From Azotobacter beijerinckii (GTDB lineage Bacteria; Pseudomonadota; Gammaproteobacteria; Pseudomonadales; Pseudomonadaceae), in the NCBI RefSeq assembly GCF_900110885.1, contig NZ_FOFJ01000005.1:69894-133893 (forward strand): a stretch of DNA of 64,000 nucleotides. Direction: 5' to 3'. The first letter of the stretch is position 1, and the number at the start of each line of letters is the position of its first letter. Below the pieces are notes generated by a model that ran no database searches, was not told where the DNA came from, and was given only the letters and a program-made list of their open reading frames with translations. This document shows, piece by piece, positions 31,229 to 44,441 of the stretch. The position numbers and the translations under genes are program-made.

Positions 31229-31287
31229 GCTGAAGGAAACCTGTATTCGATGCGATAATTCTGCCAGACCTCGGAGCCGATCGACGC

Positions 31288-32787
31288 ATGCCAGATATCC
31301 CGGAAGACCTGCCGCTTTCCCTTTACCGCGCCGCCCAGGTGCGCGAACTCGACGCGCGGCTGATCGCCGCCGGCACGCCCGGCTTCGAGCTGATGAGTCG
31401 TGCCGCCCATGCCGCCTGGCGGGCCCTGCGCCGGCGCTGGCCGCAGGCCGGTGCGCTGACCGTGCTCGCCGGGCGCGGCAACAATGCCGGCGACGGTTAT
31501 CTGGTCGCCGCGCTGGCGCAGCGCGCCGGCTGGCGCGTGCGGGTGCTGGCGGTGGGCGGCCCTCAGCAGCTGCAGGGCGACGCGGCGCAGGCGCTGGGCG
31601 AGGCGCGCCAGGCCGGCGTGGCGGTCGAGCCCTGGAGCGAGTGCGCGCCGTTGGAGGGCGTGCTGGTCGACGCCCTGCTCGGCACCGGCCTCGGCGGCGC
31701 GGTGCGCGAACCCTATGCCCAGGCGATCCGCCAGATCAACGCCAGCGGCTTGCCGGTGCTGGCGGTGGACATCCCTTCCGGGCTCAGCGCCGACACCGGC
31801 TGTGCGCTGGGCGTGGCGGTACGCGCCGAGCTGACGGTGACCTTCATCGGCCTCAAGCTGGGACTGTTCACCGGCGAGGCGCCGGATCACGTCGGCACGC
31901 TGGTGTTCGCCGATCTGGCGGCCGATTCGCAGATCGTCGCCGCACAGCCGGTTGCCGCCTTGCGGCTCGCGGCCGGCAATCTGGCGCGCCTGGCGGCACG
32001 GCCGCGCACCGCGCACAAGGGGCATTACGGCCATGTGCTGGTGGTCGGCGGCGACCTCGGCCTCGGCGGCGCGGCGCTGCTCGGCGCGGAAAGCGCCCTG
32101 CGCGCCGGCGCCGGGCTGGTCAGCCTGGCGACCCGCGGCGCGCACGTGCCGGCGGCGTTGGCACGGCGTCCGGAGCTGATGAGCCGCGGCGTCGACTCGG
32201 CCAATCAGGCGCTGGCGCTGATGGCCCGCGCCGACGTGCTGGTGGTCGGCCCGGGACTCGGCCAGGCCGCCTGGGGGCGCAGCCTGCTGTCGGCCGCCGC
32301 CGGCTGCGCGCAGCCCCAGGTGTGGGACGCCGACGCGCTGAACCTGCTCGCCGCCGGTGCGGTGGGCGCGCCGGCGCAGGCCGTGCTGACGCCCCATCCC
32401 GGCGAGGCCGCGCGCCTCCTGGGCAGCGATATCGGGACGGTGCAGGCCGACCGGCCGGCGGCGGCCCTCGCCTTGGCGCGGCGCCATGGCGCGGTGGTCG
32501 TCCTCAAGGGCGCCGGCAGCCTGGTGGCCGATCCCGAGGGGCGCCTGGCGCTGTGCGACCACGGTCATCCGGCGATGGCCGGGGCGGGGCTCGGCGACGT
32601 CCTCGCCGGGCTGGTCGGCGCCCTGCTGGCCCAGGGGCTGGCACCTTTCGAGGCGGCCTGCCTGGCGGTCTGGCTGCATGCGCGGGCGGGCGAGCGGCTG
32701 GCGCCGATGGGCCGCGGGCTGCTGGCCAGCGATCTGTTTCCGGCGATCCGCCAGCTGCTGGAGGAGCATTCGCCGTGCCTGAACTGA
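31288..32787 (+). CDS. nnr: Bifunctional NAD(P)HX epimerase/dehydratase
   Basis: This 499-residue fusion repairs hydrated NAD(P)H. The N-terminal YjeF_N epimerase domain has GRGNNAGDGYLVAA. The C-terminal ADP-dependent dehydratase has LTPHPGEAARLL and AGAGLGDVLAGLVGALLAQG. It is the first gene of the rightward housekeeping series and overlaps tsaE by 13 bp. Confidence 0.95.
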   Translation: MPDIPEDLPLSLYRAAQVRELDARLIAAGTPGFELMSRAAHAAWRALRRRWPQAGALTVLAGRGNNAGDGYLVAALAQRAGWRVRVLAVGGPQQLQGDAAQALGEARQAGVAVEPWSECAPLEGVLVDALLGTGLGGAVREPYAQAIRQINASGLPVLAVDIPSGLSADTGCALGVAVRAELTVTFIGLKLGLFTGEAPDHVGTLVFADLAADSQIVAAQPVAALRLAAGNLARLAARPRTAHKGHYGHVLVVGGDLGLGGAALLGAESALRAGAGLVSLATRGAHVPAALARRPELMSRGVDSANQALALMARADVLVVGPGLGQAAWGRSLLSAAAGCAQPQVWDADALNLLAAGAVGAPAQAVLTPHPGEAARLLGSDIGTVQADRPAAALALARRHGAVVVLKGAGSLVADPEGRLALCDHGHPAMAGAGLGDVLAGLVGALLAQGLAPFEAACLAVWLHARAGERLAPMGRGLLASDLFPAIRQLLEEHSPCLN

Positions 32788-33242
32788 GTCTTTTCGCCGC
32801 CGACGAGGCGGTCCAACTGGCCCTTGGCGAGCGTCTCGGCGCGCTCACCGGCGGCTGCGGAACGATCTTCCTGCACGGCGATCTCGGCGCCGGCAAGACC
32901 ACCCTGTCGCGCGGCATCCTGCGCGGTTTGGGCCATGCCGGCGCGGTGAAGAGCCCGACCTTCACCCTGGTCGAGCCCTACCGGATCGGCGAGCGGCAGG
33001 CCTACCATTTCGACCTTTATCGCCTGGCCGATCCGGAAGAGCTTGAATTTCTTGGGATTCGTGACTATTTCGAGGGCGGCGCGCTGTGTCTGGTCGAGTG
33101 GCCGCAGCGTGGCTCGGGCTTTTTGCCAAGGCCGGACCTCGACATTACCATTACCCAGCAAGCGGGAGGCCGTGTCTTGCTCCTGTCGCCCCATGGCGCG
33201 CGGGGCGAGGCCTGGTGCGCCTCCCTGGTTCAGGAGAACTAG
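32775..33242 (+). CDS. tsaE: tRNA t6A biosynthesis ATPase
   Basis: This 155-residue P-loop protein has Walker A HGDLGAGKTTLSRG and the VKSPTFTLVEPY and FDLYRLADPEELEFLG segments typical of TsaE. It works with TsaB, TsaC and TsaD to make N6-threonylcarbamoyladenosine at position 37 of ANN-decoding tRNAs. The start is GTG, inside the end of nnr. Confidence 0.95.
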   Translation: MPELSLFAADEAVQLALGERLGALTGGCGTIFLHGDLGAGKTTLSRGILRGLGHAGAVKSPTFTLVEPYRIGERQAYHFDLYRLADPEELEFLGIRDYFEGGALCLVEWPQRGSGFLPRPDLDITITQQAGGRVLLLSPHGARGEAWCASLVQEN

Positions 33243-33263
33243 ACAATTATGAGGGGGAATCCC

Positions 33264-34706
33264 ATGCGTGCCTGGGCGGCCGGCGTCGGTCTGCTGCTCG
33301 CCGCCCTGGCCGTCGACGCCTGGGCCGCCGTGGAGGTGCGGGGCGTGCGCCTGTGGCGTGCGCCGGACAATACCCGCCTGGTCTTCGATCTGAGCGGTCA
33401 GGTGCAGCACAGCGTGTTCACCCTGACCGCGCCGGACCGGATCGTCATCGATGTCAACGGCGCCCAGTTGCGCACCCCGCTGGACCGGCTGGCCTTCGGC
33501 GATACCCCGATCAGCGGCCTGCGCGCGGCGCAGCGGACCCCGGACGGCCTGCGCCTGGTGCTTGACCTCTCCAAGTCGGTAGTGCCCAAGAGTTTCACTC
33601 TCGCCCCCAACCAGCAGTACGGCCATCGTCTGGTGCTCGACCTCTACGACCAGGTGCCGAGCGTGGCCCCCGAGCTGCCGCCGACACGGGTCGTCAGTCG
33701 GCCGGTCCCTGTCCCTGTCCCTGTCCCGGCTCCGATCCCGGTGGTGTCGTCGCCCAAGTCGGCGGCCAAGGCGACCACGCCGTTGCCCAGGGGCAAGCGC
33801 GATATCGTGGTCGCCATCGATGCCGGTCACGGCGGCGAGGACCCCGGTGCGATCGGCCCGCAGGGCGTGCAGGAGAAGAGCGTCGTCCTGGCCATCGCCC
33901 GCGAGCTGCAACAGCAGGTCAATGCCGAGAAGGGCTTCCGGGCCGAGCTGGTACGTGCCGGCGACTACTTCATCCCGCTGCGCGAGCGTACCGAGATCGC
34001 GCGCAAGAAGGGCGCCGACCTGTTCGTCTCGATCCATGCCGACGCCGCCCCGCGTTCGTCGGCCTTCGGTGCTTCGGTCTATGCGCTGTCCGATCGCGGC
34101 GCGACCTCGGAAACGGCGCGTTGGCTGGCCGACAGCGAGAACCGCTCGGACCTGATCGGCGGCGTCGGTAGCGTCAGCCTGGAGGACAAGGACCGCATGC
34201 TCGCCGGCGTGCTGCTCGACCTGTCGATGACCGCCTCGCTGTCCTCCAGTCTGAACGTCGGCCAGAAGGTGCTGAGCAACATGGGGCGGATCACCTCGCT
34301 GCACAAGGAGCGGGTCGAGCAGGCCGGCTTCATGGTGCTGAAGTCGCCGGACATCCCATCGATCCTGGTGGAAACCGGGTTCATCTCCAATCCCGACGAG
34401 TCCGACAAGCTACAGACCCGCAGCCACCAGCAGGCGCTGGCTCGTTCCATCCACGGCGGGGTGCGCCAGTTCTTCCAGCAGAACCCGCCGCCGGGCACCT
34501 ACATCGCCTGGCTGCGCGACTCCGGGAAGATCGCCCGGGGGCGGCAGGAGCATGTGGTCAGCTCCGGCGAAACCCTGGCGCTGATCGCCGAGCGCTACCA
34601 GGTCGGCATGGCGGAGTTGCGCGGAGCCAATCGGTTGAGGAGCGACGAGTTGAAGATCGGCCAGGTTCTCGATATCCCGGCTGCGAGCCTGGCGGCCCAG
34701 CCATGA
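33264..34706 (+). CDS. amiB: N-acetylmuramoyl-L-alanine amidase
   Basis: This 480-residue periplasmic amidase splits daughter-cell peptidoglycan. It has a signal peptide, an AMIN domain (to about 120), a V/P linker, an Amidase_3 domain with [23 protein letters not shown] and VETGFISN, and a C-terminal LysM (about 430-475). I chose the ATG at 33264, which follows AGGGGGA; an ATG at 33249 would add five residues. Its stop overlaps the mutL start as ATGA. Confidence 0.92.
   Translation: MRAWAAGVGLLLAALAVDAWAAVEVRGVRLWRAPDNTRLVFDLSGQVQHSVFTLTAPDRIVIDVNGAQLRTPLDRLAFGDTPISGLRAAQRTPDGLRLVLDLSKSVVPKSFTLAPNQQYGHRLVLDLYDQVPSVAPELPPTRVVSRPVPVPVPVPAPIPVVSSPKSAAKATTPLPRGKRDIVVAIDAGHGGEDPGAIGPQGVQEKSVVLAIARELQQQVNAEKGFRAELVRAGDYFIPLRERTEIARKKGADLFVSIHADAAPRSSAFGASVYALSDRGATSETARWLADSENRSDLIGGVGSVSLEDKDRMLAGVLLDLSMTASLSSSLNVGQKVLSNMGRITSLHKERVEQAGFMVLKSPDIPSILVETGFISNPDESDKLQTRSHQQALARSIHGGVRQFFQQNPPPGTYIAWLRDSGKIARGRQEHVVSSGETLALIAERYQVGMAELRGANRLRSDELKIGQVLDIPAASLAAQP
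33705..33727 (+). repeat. Tandem GTCCCT hexamers in the amiB linker
   Basis: Three copies of GTCCCT plus a partial fourth encode a Val-Pro run between the AMIN and amidase domains. Copy changes would alter linker length in frame. Confidence 0.85.
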
Positions 34707-36586
34707 GCGGCCCGGCGCGCATCCAACTGCTCAGTCCGCGGCTGGCCAACCAGATCGCCGCCGGCGAGGTGGTCGAGCGGCCCGCGTCGGTGGCCAAGGA
34801 GCTGCTGGAGAACAGCCTGGACGCCGGCGCCCGGCGCATCGACATCGAGGTGGAGCAGGGTGGCGTCAAGCTGCTGCGGGTGCGCGACGACGGTAGCGGC
34901 ATCGCCGCCGATGACCTGCCGCTGGCTCTGGCCCGCCATGCCACCAGCAAGATCCGCGATCTGGACGATCTCGAGCGGGTGACGAGCCTGGGCTTTCGCG
35001 GCGAGGCGCTGGCCTCGGTCGGCTCGGTGGCACGCCTGACCCTGACCTCGCGCACCGCCGATGCCGCGCAGGCCTGGCAGGTGGAAACCGAGGGGCGCGA
35101 TATGGAGGCGCGGGTGCAGCCGGCGGCGCACCCGGTCGGTACGTCGGTGGAGGTGCGCGACCTGTTCTTCAATACCCCGGCGCGGCGCAAGTTCCTGCGC
35201 GCGGAGAAGACCGAGTTCGAGCACTTGCAGGAGGTCGTCAAGCGTCTGGCCCTGGCGCGTTTCGAGGTGGCTTTCCATTTGCGCCACAACGGCCGGGGGG
35301 CGCTGGTCCTGCACGAGGCCAGCGACGAGGCGGCCCGTGCGCGGCGGGTCGCAGCGGTTTGCGGAGCGGCCTTCCTGGAGCAGGCACTGCCCGTCGAGGT
35401 CGAGCGGGGCGGCCTGCGCCTGTGGGGCTGGGTCGGCCTGCCGACCTTCTCGCGCAGCCAGGCCGACCTGCAGTACTTCTACGTCAACGGCCGGATGGTG
35501 CGCGACAAGCTGGTCGCCCATGCGGTGCGCCAAGCTTATCGTGACGTGCTGTTCAACGGCCGCCACCCGACCTTCGTGCTGTTCCTCGAGGTCGATCCGG
35601 CGGTGGTGGACGTCAACGTGCATCCTACCAAGCACGAGGTGCGTTTCCGCGACGGCCGCATGGTCCACGATTTCCTCTACGGCACCCTGCACCACGCGCT
35701 GGGCGAGGTACGCCCCGAAGACCAACTGGCGGCGCCGCTTGCTGCGCCATCAGCGCCTCCGGTCACGGGGCCGGCCGCCGGCGAGTTCCGGGGGCAGGGC
35801 GAGATGTCGCTGTCCGCCAGCGTGCCCGAGCGGGTGTCGGTCGAGCCGCCTGCTTGGAGGGGGGGCGGCGCTGGCTATCAGGCGCCGCCGTCGCGTCCGG
35901 CAGTGCATTCCGCCGAATCCGGAGGGGTCTATCGCGAGTTCTTCGCGCCGCTGGCCGATTCGGGCTCCGCGCCGGAGGCCCTGCCGGACGGACAGGGCGA
36001 CGTTCCGCCGCTCGGCTATGCCCTGGCCCAGCTCAAGGGGATCTACATCCTTGCCGAGAACGTCCAGGGGCTGGTGCTGGTGGACATGCATGCGGCCCAC
36101 GAACGGATCACCTACGAGCGGTTGAAGAGCGCCATGGCCAGCGAGGGACTGCGCGGCCAGCCGCTGCTGGTGCCGGAAAGCCTGGCCCTCAGCCAGCGCG
36201 AGACGGATTGCGCCGAGGAGCACGCCGAGTGGTTCCAGCGGCTGGGCTTCGAGCTGCAGCGCCTCGGCCCGGAAACCCTGGCGATCCGCCAGACGCCGGC
36301 GTTGCTCCGTCAGGCCGAGGCGGGCCGGCTGGTGCGCGACGTGCTGGCCGATCTGCTGGAGTACGGCAGCAGCGACCGCATTCAGGCCCACCTCAACGAA
36401 CTGCTGGCGACCATGGCTTGTCACGGCGCGGTGCGTGCCAACCGGCGCCTGACCCTGCCGGAGATGAACGCCCTGCTGCGCGACATGGAGCACACCGAGC
36501 GCAGCGGCCAGTGCAACCACGGGCGGCCGACCTGGACCCAACTGGGCATGGACGAGCTGGACAGGTTGTTCCTGCGCGGCCGTTAG
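34703..36586 (+). CDS. mutL: DNA mismatch repair protein MutL
   Basis: This 627-residue protein has the GHKL ATPase motifs [26 protein letters not shown] and FRGEAL, a variable linker (about 340-430) and a C-terminal dimerisation domain. The C-terminal end has [11 protein letters not shown] and [10 protein letters not shown]. It couples MutS recognition to strand removal. Start overlaps the amiB stop. Confidence 0.96.
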   Translation: MSGPARIQLLSPRLANQIAAGEVVERPASVAKELLENSLDAGARRIDIEVEQGGVKLLRVRDDGSGIAADDLPLALARHATSKIRDLDDLERVTSLGFRGEALASVGSVARLTLTSRTADAAQAWQVETEGRDMEARVQPAAHPVGTSVEVRDLFFNTPARRKFLRAEKTEFEHLQEVVKRLALARFEVAFHLRHNGRGALVLHEASDEAARARRVAAVCGAAFLEQALPVEVERGGLRLWGWVGLPTFSRSQADLQYFYVNGRMVRDKLVAHAVRQAYRDVLFNGRHPTFVLFLEVDPAVVDVNVHPTKHEVRFRDGRMVHDFLYGTLHHALGEVRPEDQLAAPLAAPSAPPVTGPAAGEFRGQGEMSLSASVPERVSVEPPAWRGGGAGYQAPPSRPAVHSAESGGVYREFFAPLADSGSAPEALPDGQGDVPPLGYALAQLKGIYILAENVQGLVLVDMHAAHERITYERLKSAMASEGLRGQPLLVPESLALSQRETDCAEEHAEWFQRLGFELQRLGPETLAIRQTPALLRQAEAGRLVRDVLADLLEYGSSDRIQAHLNELLATMACHGAVRANRRLTLPEMNALLRDMEHTERSGQCNHGRPTWTQLGMDELDRLFLRGR

Positions 36587-36674
36587 CGGGCTTGTGGCCC
36601 GAGCGAGTCCGCTTGCAGCCTGCCGACCGGCGCCCGAAACTATGAGCCCTTTCGTGCCTGTGCCGAGTTTGCCG

Positions 36675-37990
<1,316 letters not shown>

Positions 37991-38002
37991 TAGGAGTCCG
38001 CC

Positions 38003-39304
38003 TTGTTCTTTGAGCGCCCTGGTGGTGGAGAGCGGGCCATTCTGGTTCACCTGGAAGGTCAGGATCCCGAGGCGCGTGAGGACCCGCAGGAGTTCCAGGA
38101 GCTCGCCCGTTCGGCGGGGGCCGATGTGGTGGCGTTCGTCGGGGTGGCTCGCCACCAGCCGACGGCCAAATACCTGATCGGCACCGGCAAGGTCGATGAG
38201 CTGCACGATCTGGTCAGGACCGAGCAGGCCGAACTGGTGATCTTCAATCACATCCTTACACCCAGCCAGGAGCGCAACCTGGAGCGCGCCTTCGAGTGCC
38301 GGGTGCTTGATCGCACCGGCCTGATCCTCGATATCTTCGCCCAGCGCGCGCGTACCCATGAGGGCAAGCTGCAGGTCGAGCTGGCTCAACTGGAGCACAT
38401 GAGTACCCGGCTGGTCCGCGGCTGGACCCACCTGGAGCGGCAGAAAGGCGGTATCGGTCTGCGCGGTCCCGGGGAAACCCAGCTCGAGACCGACCGGCGC
38501 CTGCTGCGGGTGCGCATCCGGCAGATCCGCCAGCGTCTGGAGAAGGTACGCAGCCAGCGCGAGCAGGCGCGGCGCGGGCGCAAGCGCGCAGAGATTCCCC
38601 TGGTCTCCCTGGTCGGTTACACCAATGCCGGCAAGTCCACCCTGTTCAATGCGATGACGGCTTCCGAGGTCTATGCGGCCAACCAACTGTTCGCCACCCT
38701 CGATCCGACCCTGCGTCGTCTCGAGCTGGACGACTTGGGGCCGCTGGTGCTGGCCGATACGGTGGGATTTATCCGCCATCTGCCGCACAAGCTGGTCGAG
38801 GCATTCCGCGCTACGCTGGAGGAGTCGAGCAATTCCGACCTGCTCTTGCATGTGATCGATGCCCATGAGCCCGAGCGCATGGCGCAGATCGAGCAGGTCA
38901 TGGTCGTTCTGGGGGAGATCGGTGCCGATAGCCTGCCGATCCTCGAAGTATACAACAAGCTGGACCTGCTCGAGGGCATGGAGCCGCAGATCCAGCGCGA
39001 TGCCGACGGCAAGCCGCAGCGAGTCTGGGTATCGGCTCGCGACGGGCGCGGTCTGGATCTGTTGCGCCAGGCCATTGCCGAGCTGCTGGGGGACGATCTG
39101 TTTGTCGGTACCCTGCACTTGCCGCAGCGCTTGAGCCGACTGCGTGCGCAGTTCTTCGCGCTCGGGGCGGTGCGCAGCGAAGCGCATGACGAGGAGGGGG
39201 GAAGCCTGTTGGCGGTACGCCTGCCGCGGATCGATTTGAACCGTCTGGTCAGCCGGGAGGGCCTGCAGCCGGACGAGTTCCTTGCGCAACATACTTTGCA
39301 ATGA
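38003..39304 (+). CDS. hflX: GTPase HflX
   Basis: This 433-residue ribosome-associated GTPase has an N-terminal HflX domain with GTGKVDEL and a coiled coil, then G1 GYTNAGKSTLFN, G3 DTVGFI and G4 NKLD. It splits or rescues stalled ribosomes under stress. The start is TTG at 38003 after TAGGAG, 12 bp past hfq. Confidence 0.94.
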   Translation: MFFERPGGGERAILVHLEGQDPEAREDPQEFQELARSAGADVVAFVGVARHQPTAKYLIGTGKVDELHDLVRTEQAELVIFNHILTPSQERNLERAFECRVLDRTGLILDIFAQRARTHEGKLQVELAQLEHMSTRLVRGWTHLERQKGGIGLRGPGETQLETDRRLLRVRIRQIRQRLEKVRSQREQARRGRKRAEIPLVSLVGYTNAGKSTLFNAMTASEVYAANQLFATLDPTLRRLELDDLGPLVLADTVGFIRHLPHKLVEAFRATLEESSNSDLLLHVIDAHEPERMAQIEQVMVVLGEIGADSLPILEVYNKLDLLEGMEPQIQRDADGKPQRVWVSARDGRGLDLLRQAIAELLGDDLFVGTLHLPQRLSRLRAQFFALGAVRSEAHDEEGGSLLAVRLPRIDLNRLVSREGLQPDEFLAQHTLQ

Positions 39305-39399
39305 AAGCTCAGCCAGCGGTTTTGCCGTGGGATGCAGGCATTGAGTAGCATGGGGCGGCGTGCCGTGGGCGCGTCTTTGTTTTTCGGATGGAGAGCGCT

Positions 39400-40560
39400 A
39401 TGGCTTGGAATGAGCCGGGTGGCAATTCTAACAACCAGGATCCCTGGGGGGGGCGTCGCGGAGGCGACCGCAAGGGGCCACCGGACCTCGACGAGGCATT
39501 CCGCAAGTTGCAGGAAAGCCTAGGCGGCATGTTGGGCGGAAAGAAGCGCGGTGGTGACGGGGCGAGTGGCAAGGGCGGCGGTTTCGGCCTGTTCGGCATC
39601 TCCCTGGCGGTGCTGGCGGCCTTTTGGCTGTACAGCGCGATCTACGTGCTGGACGAGCAGGAGCAGGCGGTGGTGCTGCGCTTCGGCAAATATCACGAAA
39701 CCGTCGGGCCGGGTCTGAATATCTATTTCCCGCCGATCGATAGCAAGTTCGTGGAGAACGTCACCCGCGAGCGGGCCTACACCAAGCAGGGGCAGATGCT
39801 CACCGAGGACGAGAACATCGTCGAGGTGCCGCTCACCGTGCAGTACAAAATCAGCAGCCTGAAGGACTTCGTGCTGAATGTGGATCAGCCCGAGGTCAGT
39901 CTGCAGCATGCCACCGACAGTGCCCTGCGCCATGTGGTGGGTTCCACCGAGATGGATCAGGTGCTCACCGAGGGGCGCGAGCTGTTGGCGAGCGAGGTGC
40001 AGGAGCGCTTGCAGCGTTTCCTCGACACTTACCGTACCGGTATCGTCGTGACCCAGGTGAACGTGCAGAACGCCCAGGCGCCTCGCGAGGTTCAGGAGGC
40101 GTTCGACGACGTGATCCGGGCTCGTGAGGACGAGCAGCGCGAGCGCAATCAGGCGGAAGCCTATGCCAATGGCGTGGTCCCCGAAGCGCGCGGCCAGGCG
40201 CAGCGGATTATCGAGGATGCCAATGGCTATCGCGAGGAGGTTGTGGCCCGCGCCCAAGGTGAGGCTGATCGCTTCAGCAAGCTGGTGGCGGAGTATCACA
40301 AGGCGCCAGAGGTAACCCGCCAGCGCCTGTATCTCGAAACCCTGCAGGAGGTCCTGAGCAACAGCAGCAAGGTGCTGGTTGCCACCAAGGGGGAGCAGAG
40401 CAACCTGCTCTACCTGCCGCTCGACAAGATGCTCGAGGGGCGCGCCAGCGGTGCTTCTGTCGGCTTGTCGGCGCCTGCCGCGGCTGGCGCCGCCGATCAG
40501 GGTTCGCAGGTCGTCAATGATCTGCAGCAGCGAGACCCGCGTTCAAGGGAGAGGCGTTGA
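39400..40560 (+). CDS. hflK: FtsH regulator HflK
   Basis: This 386-residue SPFH protein has a G-rich N-terminus (MAWNEPGGNSNNQDPWGG), one membrane helix near 65-86, and a periplasmic band-7 domain with a coiled-coil ERNQAEAYANGVVPEARG region. With HflC it caps the FtsH protease. The ATG at 39400 follows GGAG; an upstream in-frame ATG would add four residues. Confidence 0.95.
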   Translation: MAWNEPGGNSNNQDPWGGRRGGDRKGPPDLDEAFRKLQESLGGMLGGKKRGGDGASGKGGGFGLFGISLAVLAAFWLYSAIYVLDEQEQAVVLRFGKYHETVGPGLNIYFPPIDSKFVENVTRERAYTKQGQMLTEDENIVEVPLTVQYKISSLKDFVLNVDQPEVSLQHATDSALRHVVGSTEMDQVLTEGRELLASEVQERLQRFLDTYRTGIVVTQVNVQNAQAPREVQEAFDDVIRAREDEQRERNQAEAYANGVVPEARGQAQRIIEDANGYREEVVARAQGEADRFSKLVAEYHKAPEVTRQRLYLETLQEVLSNSSKVLVATKGEQSNLLYLPLDKMLEGRASGASVGLSAPAAAGAADQGSQVVNDLQQRDPRSRERR

Positions 40561-41429
40561 TGAGCAACAAGTCCGTGGTTGCCCTGGTCGTCGGAGTGGT
40601 CCTGGCAATCGTCGTCTGGAACAGCTTCTATATCGTGGCACAAACCGAAAAGGCCGTCCTGCTGCAGTTCGGTCGCATCGTCGAGGCGGATGTCCAGCCC
40701 GGGTTGCACGTGAAGATTCCCTACGTCGACAAGGTGCGCAAGTTCGATGCTCGTCTGGTGACGCTGGATTCGCCGACCCAGCGTTTTCTCACTCTCGAGA
40801 AGAAGGCGGTGATGGTCGATGCCTATGCCAAGTGGCGGGTGGCGGATGCCGAGCGCTTCTATACCGCTACCTCCGGCCTTAAGCAGGTCGCCGACGAGCG
40901 TCTGCTACGCCGTCTCGAATCGGGGCTGCGCGATCAGTTCGGCAAACGCACCCTGCACGAGGTGGTTTCCGGCGAGCGCGATGCGCTGATGGCGGACATT
41001 ACCCAGACGCTTGATCGCTTGGCACGCAAGGAACTGGGGATCGAGGTGCTCGACGTGCGGGTCAAGGCCATCGACCTGCCCAAGGAGGTCAACCGCAGTG
41101 TATTCGAGCGGATGAGCACCGAGCGCGAGCGTGAGGCCCGCGAGCACCGCGCCAAGGGCAAGGAGCTGGCCGAGGGCATTCGTGCCGACGCCGACCGCCA
41201 GCGCCGGGTATTGCTGGCCGAGGCCTATCGCAAGGCGGAAGAGGTCCGTGGCGAGGGCGATGCACAGGCGGCTGCCGTTTATGCCCAAGCCTACAAGCAG
41301 GATCAGGAGTTCTACGCCTTTCATCGTAGCTTGCAGGCCTATCGCAGCAGTTTCGCGGACAAGAAGGACGTACTGGTTCTGGATCCGAGGAGCGAGTTCT
41401 TCCGCTATCTCGAACAGGCCAAGCCGTGA
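40560..41429 (+). CDS. hflC: FtsH regulator HflC
   Basis: This 289-residue SPFH partner of HflK has an N-terminal membrane helix (about 5-25) and a band-7 domain with RAKGKELAEGIRADADRQRR. Its ATG shares one base with the hflK stop (TGATG), so it is translationally coupled. Two hairpins follow and appear to end the operon. Confidence 0.95.
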   Translation: MSNKSVVALVVGVVLAIVVWNSFYIVAQTEKAVLLQFGRIVEADVQPGLHVKIPYVDKVRKFDARLVTLDSPTQRFLTLEKKAVMVDAYAKWRVADAERFYTATSGLKQVADERLLRRLESGLRDQFGKRTLHEVVSGERDALMADITQTLDRLARKELGIEVLDVRVKAIDLPKEVNRSVFERMSTEREREAREHRAKGKELAEGIRADADRQRRVLLAEAYRKAEEVRGEGDAQAAAVYAQAYKQDQEFYAFHRSLQAYRSSFADKKDVLVLDPRSEFFRYLEQAKP

Positions 41430-41430
41430 C

Positions 41431-41469
41431 GGACATCCCGGCGGGACTGCAGGTCCCGCCGGGATGTCC
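41431..41469. repeat. 17-bp perfect inverted repeat after hflC
   Basis: GGACATCCCGGCGGGAC at 41431-41447 is perfectly complementary to 41453-41469 with a five-base loop, beginning 2 bp past the hflC stop. It lacks a T-tract and is separate from the terminator further on. It probably shields the hflC message from 3' decay. Confidence 0.8.
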
Positions 41470-41497
41470 CGAGTGGAAAACGTGCTATGATGAGCCA

Positions 41498-41520
41498 GCC
41501 GGGGAAATCCCGGCTTTTTT
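41498..41520 (+). terminator. Rho-independent terminator after hflXKC
   Basis: GCCGGG pairs with CCCGGC around GAAAT and is followed by six T residues (41515-41520); an extra A-T pair extends the stem. It is only 16 bp before the DUF2065 start, so it separates that gene from hflC or acts as an attenuator. Confidence 0.85.
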
Positions 41521-41535
41521 GCGTCTGTGGAAATC

Positions 41536-41721
41536 ATGTGGCAGGAATTCGCGATTGCTTTGTGTCTGATGCTGGTGCTCGAAGGCATCCTGCCATTCCT
41601 CAATCCGCGACGCTGGCGTAGTGCGATCATGCAGGTGCTGCAATTGTCGGATCGCCAACTGCGCCTCACCGGGCTGGCCAGCATGCTGCTGGGAACAGCC
41701 CTCCTTTATTGGCTTCACTGA
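41536..41721 (+). CDS. DUF2065 small membrane protein
   Basis: This 61-residue protein has two hydrophobic helices around [20 protein letters not shown] and [11 protein letters not shown], the DUF2065 pattern usually found between hflC and hisZ or purA. Role unknown. The ATG at 41536 gives the family start; a GTG at 41527 would add three residues. Confidence 0.8.
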   Translation: MWQEFAIALCLMLVLEGILPFLNPRRWRSAIMQVLQLSDRQLRLTGLASMLLGTALLYWLH

Positions 41722-41756
41722 AGGCTTGCCGCCCGGATCGAGAGAGGAAAGGCGTA

Positions 41757-42944
41757 ATGGCAACGGTAGACCGCTGGCTGCTGCCGGATGGTATCGAGGA
41801 AGTTCTGCCGCCAGAGGCGGCTCGTATCGAGGTGGTACGCCGCCAGATGCTGGATCTGTTCCAGCGCTGGGGCTACGAGTTCGTCGTCACCCCGCATATC
41901 GAATTCCTGGAGTCCCTGCTGACCGGCGCCGGTCAGGATCTGGATTTGCGTACTTTCAAGGTGACGGACCCGCTGTCTGGTCGCCTGATCGGCTTTCGTG
42001 CCGACATCACCCCGCAGGTGGCGCGCATTGATGCGCACACCCTGCGCCGCGAGGGGCCGAGCCGGCTCTGCTATGCCGGCAGCGTGCTGCATGCGCAGCC
42101 GCGGGCCCTGTCCACCTCGCGTAGCCCCATCCAGCTGGGGGCGGAGCTGTATGGCGACGCCAGTCCGGCGAGCGATGTGGAGGTCATCGGCCTGATGCTG
42201 GAGGTGCTCGAGCGGGTCGCGGTGCCGGATGTGCACATGGACCTTGGGCATGTCGGCATCTACCGCGGGTTGGCTCGGGCGGCGGGGCTGTCCGGCGAGG
42301 TCGAGCAGCAGTTGTTCGATGCCTTGCAGCGCAAGTCGGTCGACGAGGTAGAGGTCCTGACCACGCCGTTGCCTGAGGCTCAGGCCTCGATGCTGCGTGC
42401 CCTGGCCGAGCTTTGTGGCGGTCGCGAGGTGCTCGATCTGGCTCAGGCTTGCCTGGTCGATGCACCCGCCGAGGTGCACGCAGCGCTGGACGAACTGATC
42501 GCCATCGCCGACGCGCTGGGCGTGCGCTATCCGGAGCTGCCGCTGTATTTCGATTTGAGCGAGCTGCGCGGCTATCACTACCACACTGGCGTGGTGTTCG
42601 CGGCCTTCGTGCCGGGGGTCGGCCAATCGATCGCCCAGGGTGGTCGCTACGACGACATCGGCGCCGATTTCGGTCGTGCTCGACCGGCCACCGGTTTTTC
42701 CACCGACCTGAAGACCCTGGTAGCCCTGGGGCAGGTGGCGCCGGCCGAGCCGGTGGTCGGCATCTGGGCTCCGGACAGTCACGATGTCTATCTTTGGCAG
42801 ATGGTGCAGCGCCTGCGGCGCCAGGGCGAACGAGTGATCCAGGCGTTGCCGGGGCAGCAGATCGCTGCCGCCCGGGTTTGCGGCTGTGACCGGCAGTTGC
42901 TGCTGAGCGATGGTCAGTGGCGGGTGGTGCCGCTGGCGTCCTGA
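41757..42944 (+). CDS. hisZ: ATP phosphoribosyltransferase regulatory subunit
   Basis: This 395-residue HisRS paralogue lacks tRNA-charging ability and activates the short HisG, the first enzyme of histidine synthesis. Motif 2-like [14 protein letters not shown] and the histidine-A-like [15 protein letters not shown] and QGGRYDD segments are visible. AGAGGAAAGG precedes the ATG. HisG is not in the window. Confidence 0.94.
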   Translation: MATVDRWLLPDGIEEVLPPEAARIEVVRRQMLDLFQRWGYEFVVTPHIEFLESLLTGAGQDLDLRTFKVTDPLSGRLIGFRADITPQVARIDAHTLRREGPSRLCYAGSVLHAQPRALSTSRSPIQLGAELYGDASPASDVEVIGLMLEVLERVAVPDVHMDLGHVGIYRGLARAAGLSGEVEQQLFDALQRKSVDEVEVLTTPLPEAQASMLRALAELCGGREVLDLAQACLVDAPAEVHAALDELIAIADALGVRYPELPLYFDLSELRGYHYHTGVVFAAFVPGVGQSIAQGGRYDDIGADFGRARPATGFSTDLKTLVALGQVAPAEPVVGIWAPDSHDVYLWQMVQRLRRQGERVIQALPGQQIAAARVCGCDRQLLLSDGQWRVVPLAS

Positions 42945-44291
<1,347 letters not shown>

Positions 44292-44305
44292 GGCCGAAGT
44301 TGCTT

Positions 44306-44333
44306 CGGAAGGTCGCCTGCAGGCGACCTTCCG
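44306..44333. repeat. 28-bp perfect palindrome after purA
   Basis: The sequence from CGGAAGGTCGCC to its mirror is fully self-complementary across 28 bases, 14 bp past the purA stop. No T-tract follows, so it may block 3' exonucleases or act as a protein site. Confidence 0.8.
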
Positions 44334-44401
44334 GGTCGGGTGTCAGTTCTACTGGATAGGCCGGGGAAGGGACTCGATGGTATTTTCGAATGTGCAGAAA
44401 C

Positions 44402-44431
44402 AAAAAAACCGAGCCATGGGCTCGGTTTTTT
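44402..44431. terminator. Bidirectional terminator between purA and tRNA-Leu
   Basis: CCGAGCC pairs with GGCTCGG around ATG, flanked by seven A on the left and six T on the right. It can end rightward purA and leftward tRNA-Leu transcription. Confidence 0.9.
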
Positions 44432-44441
44432 ATGAATAAGA

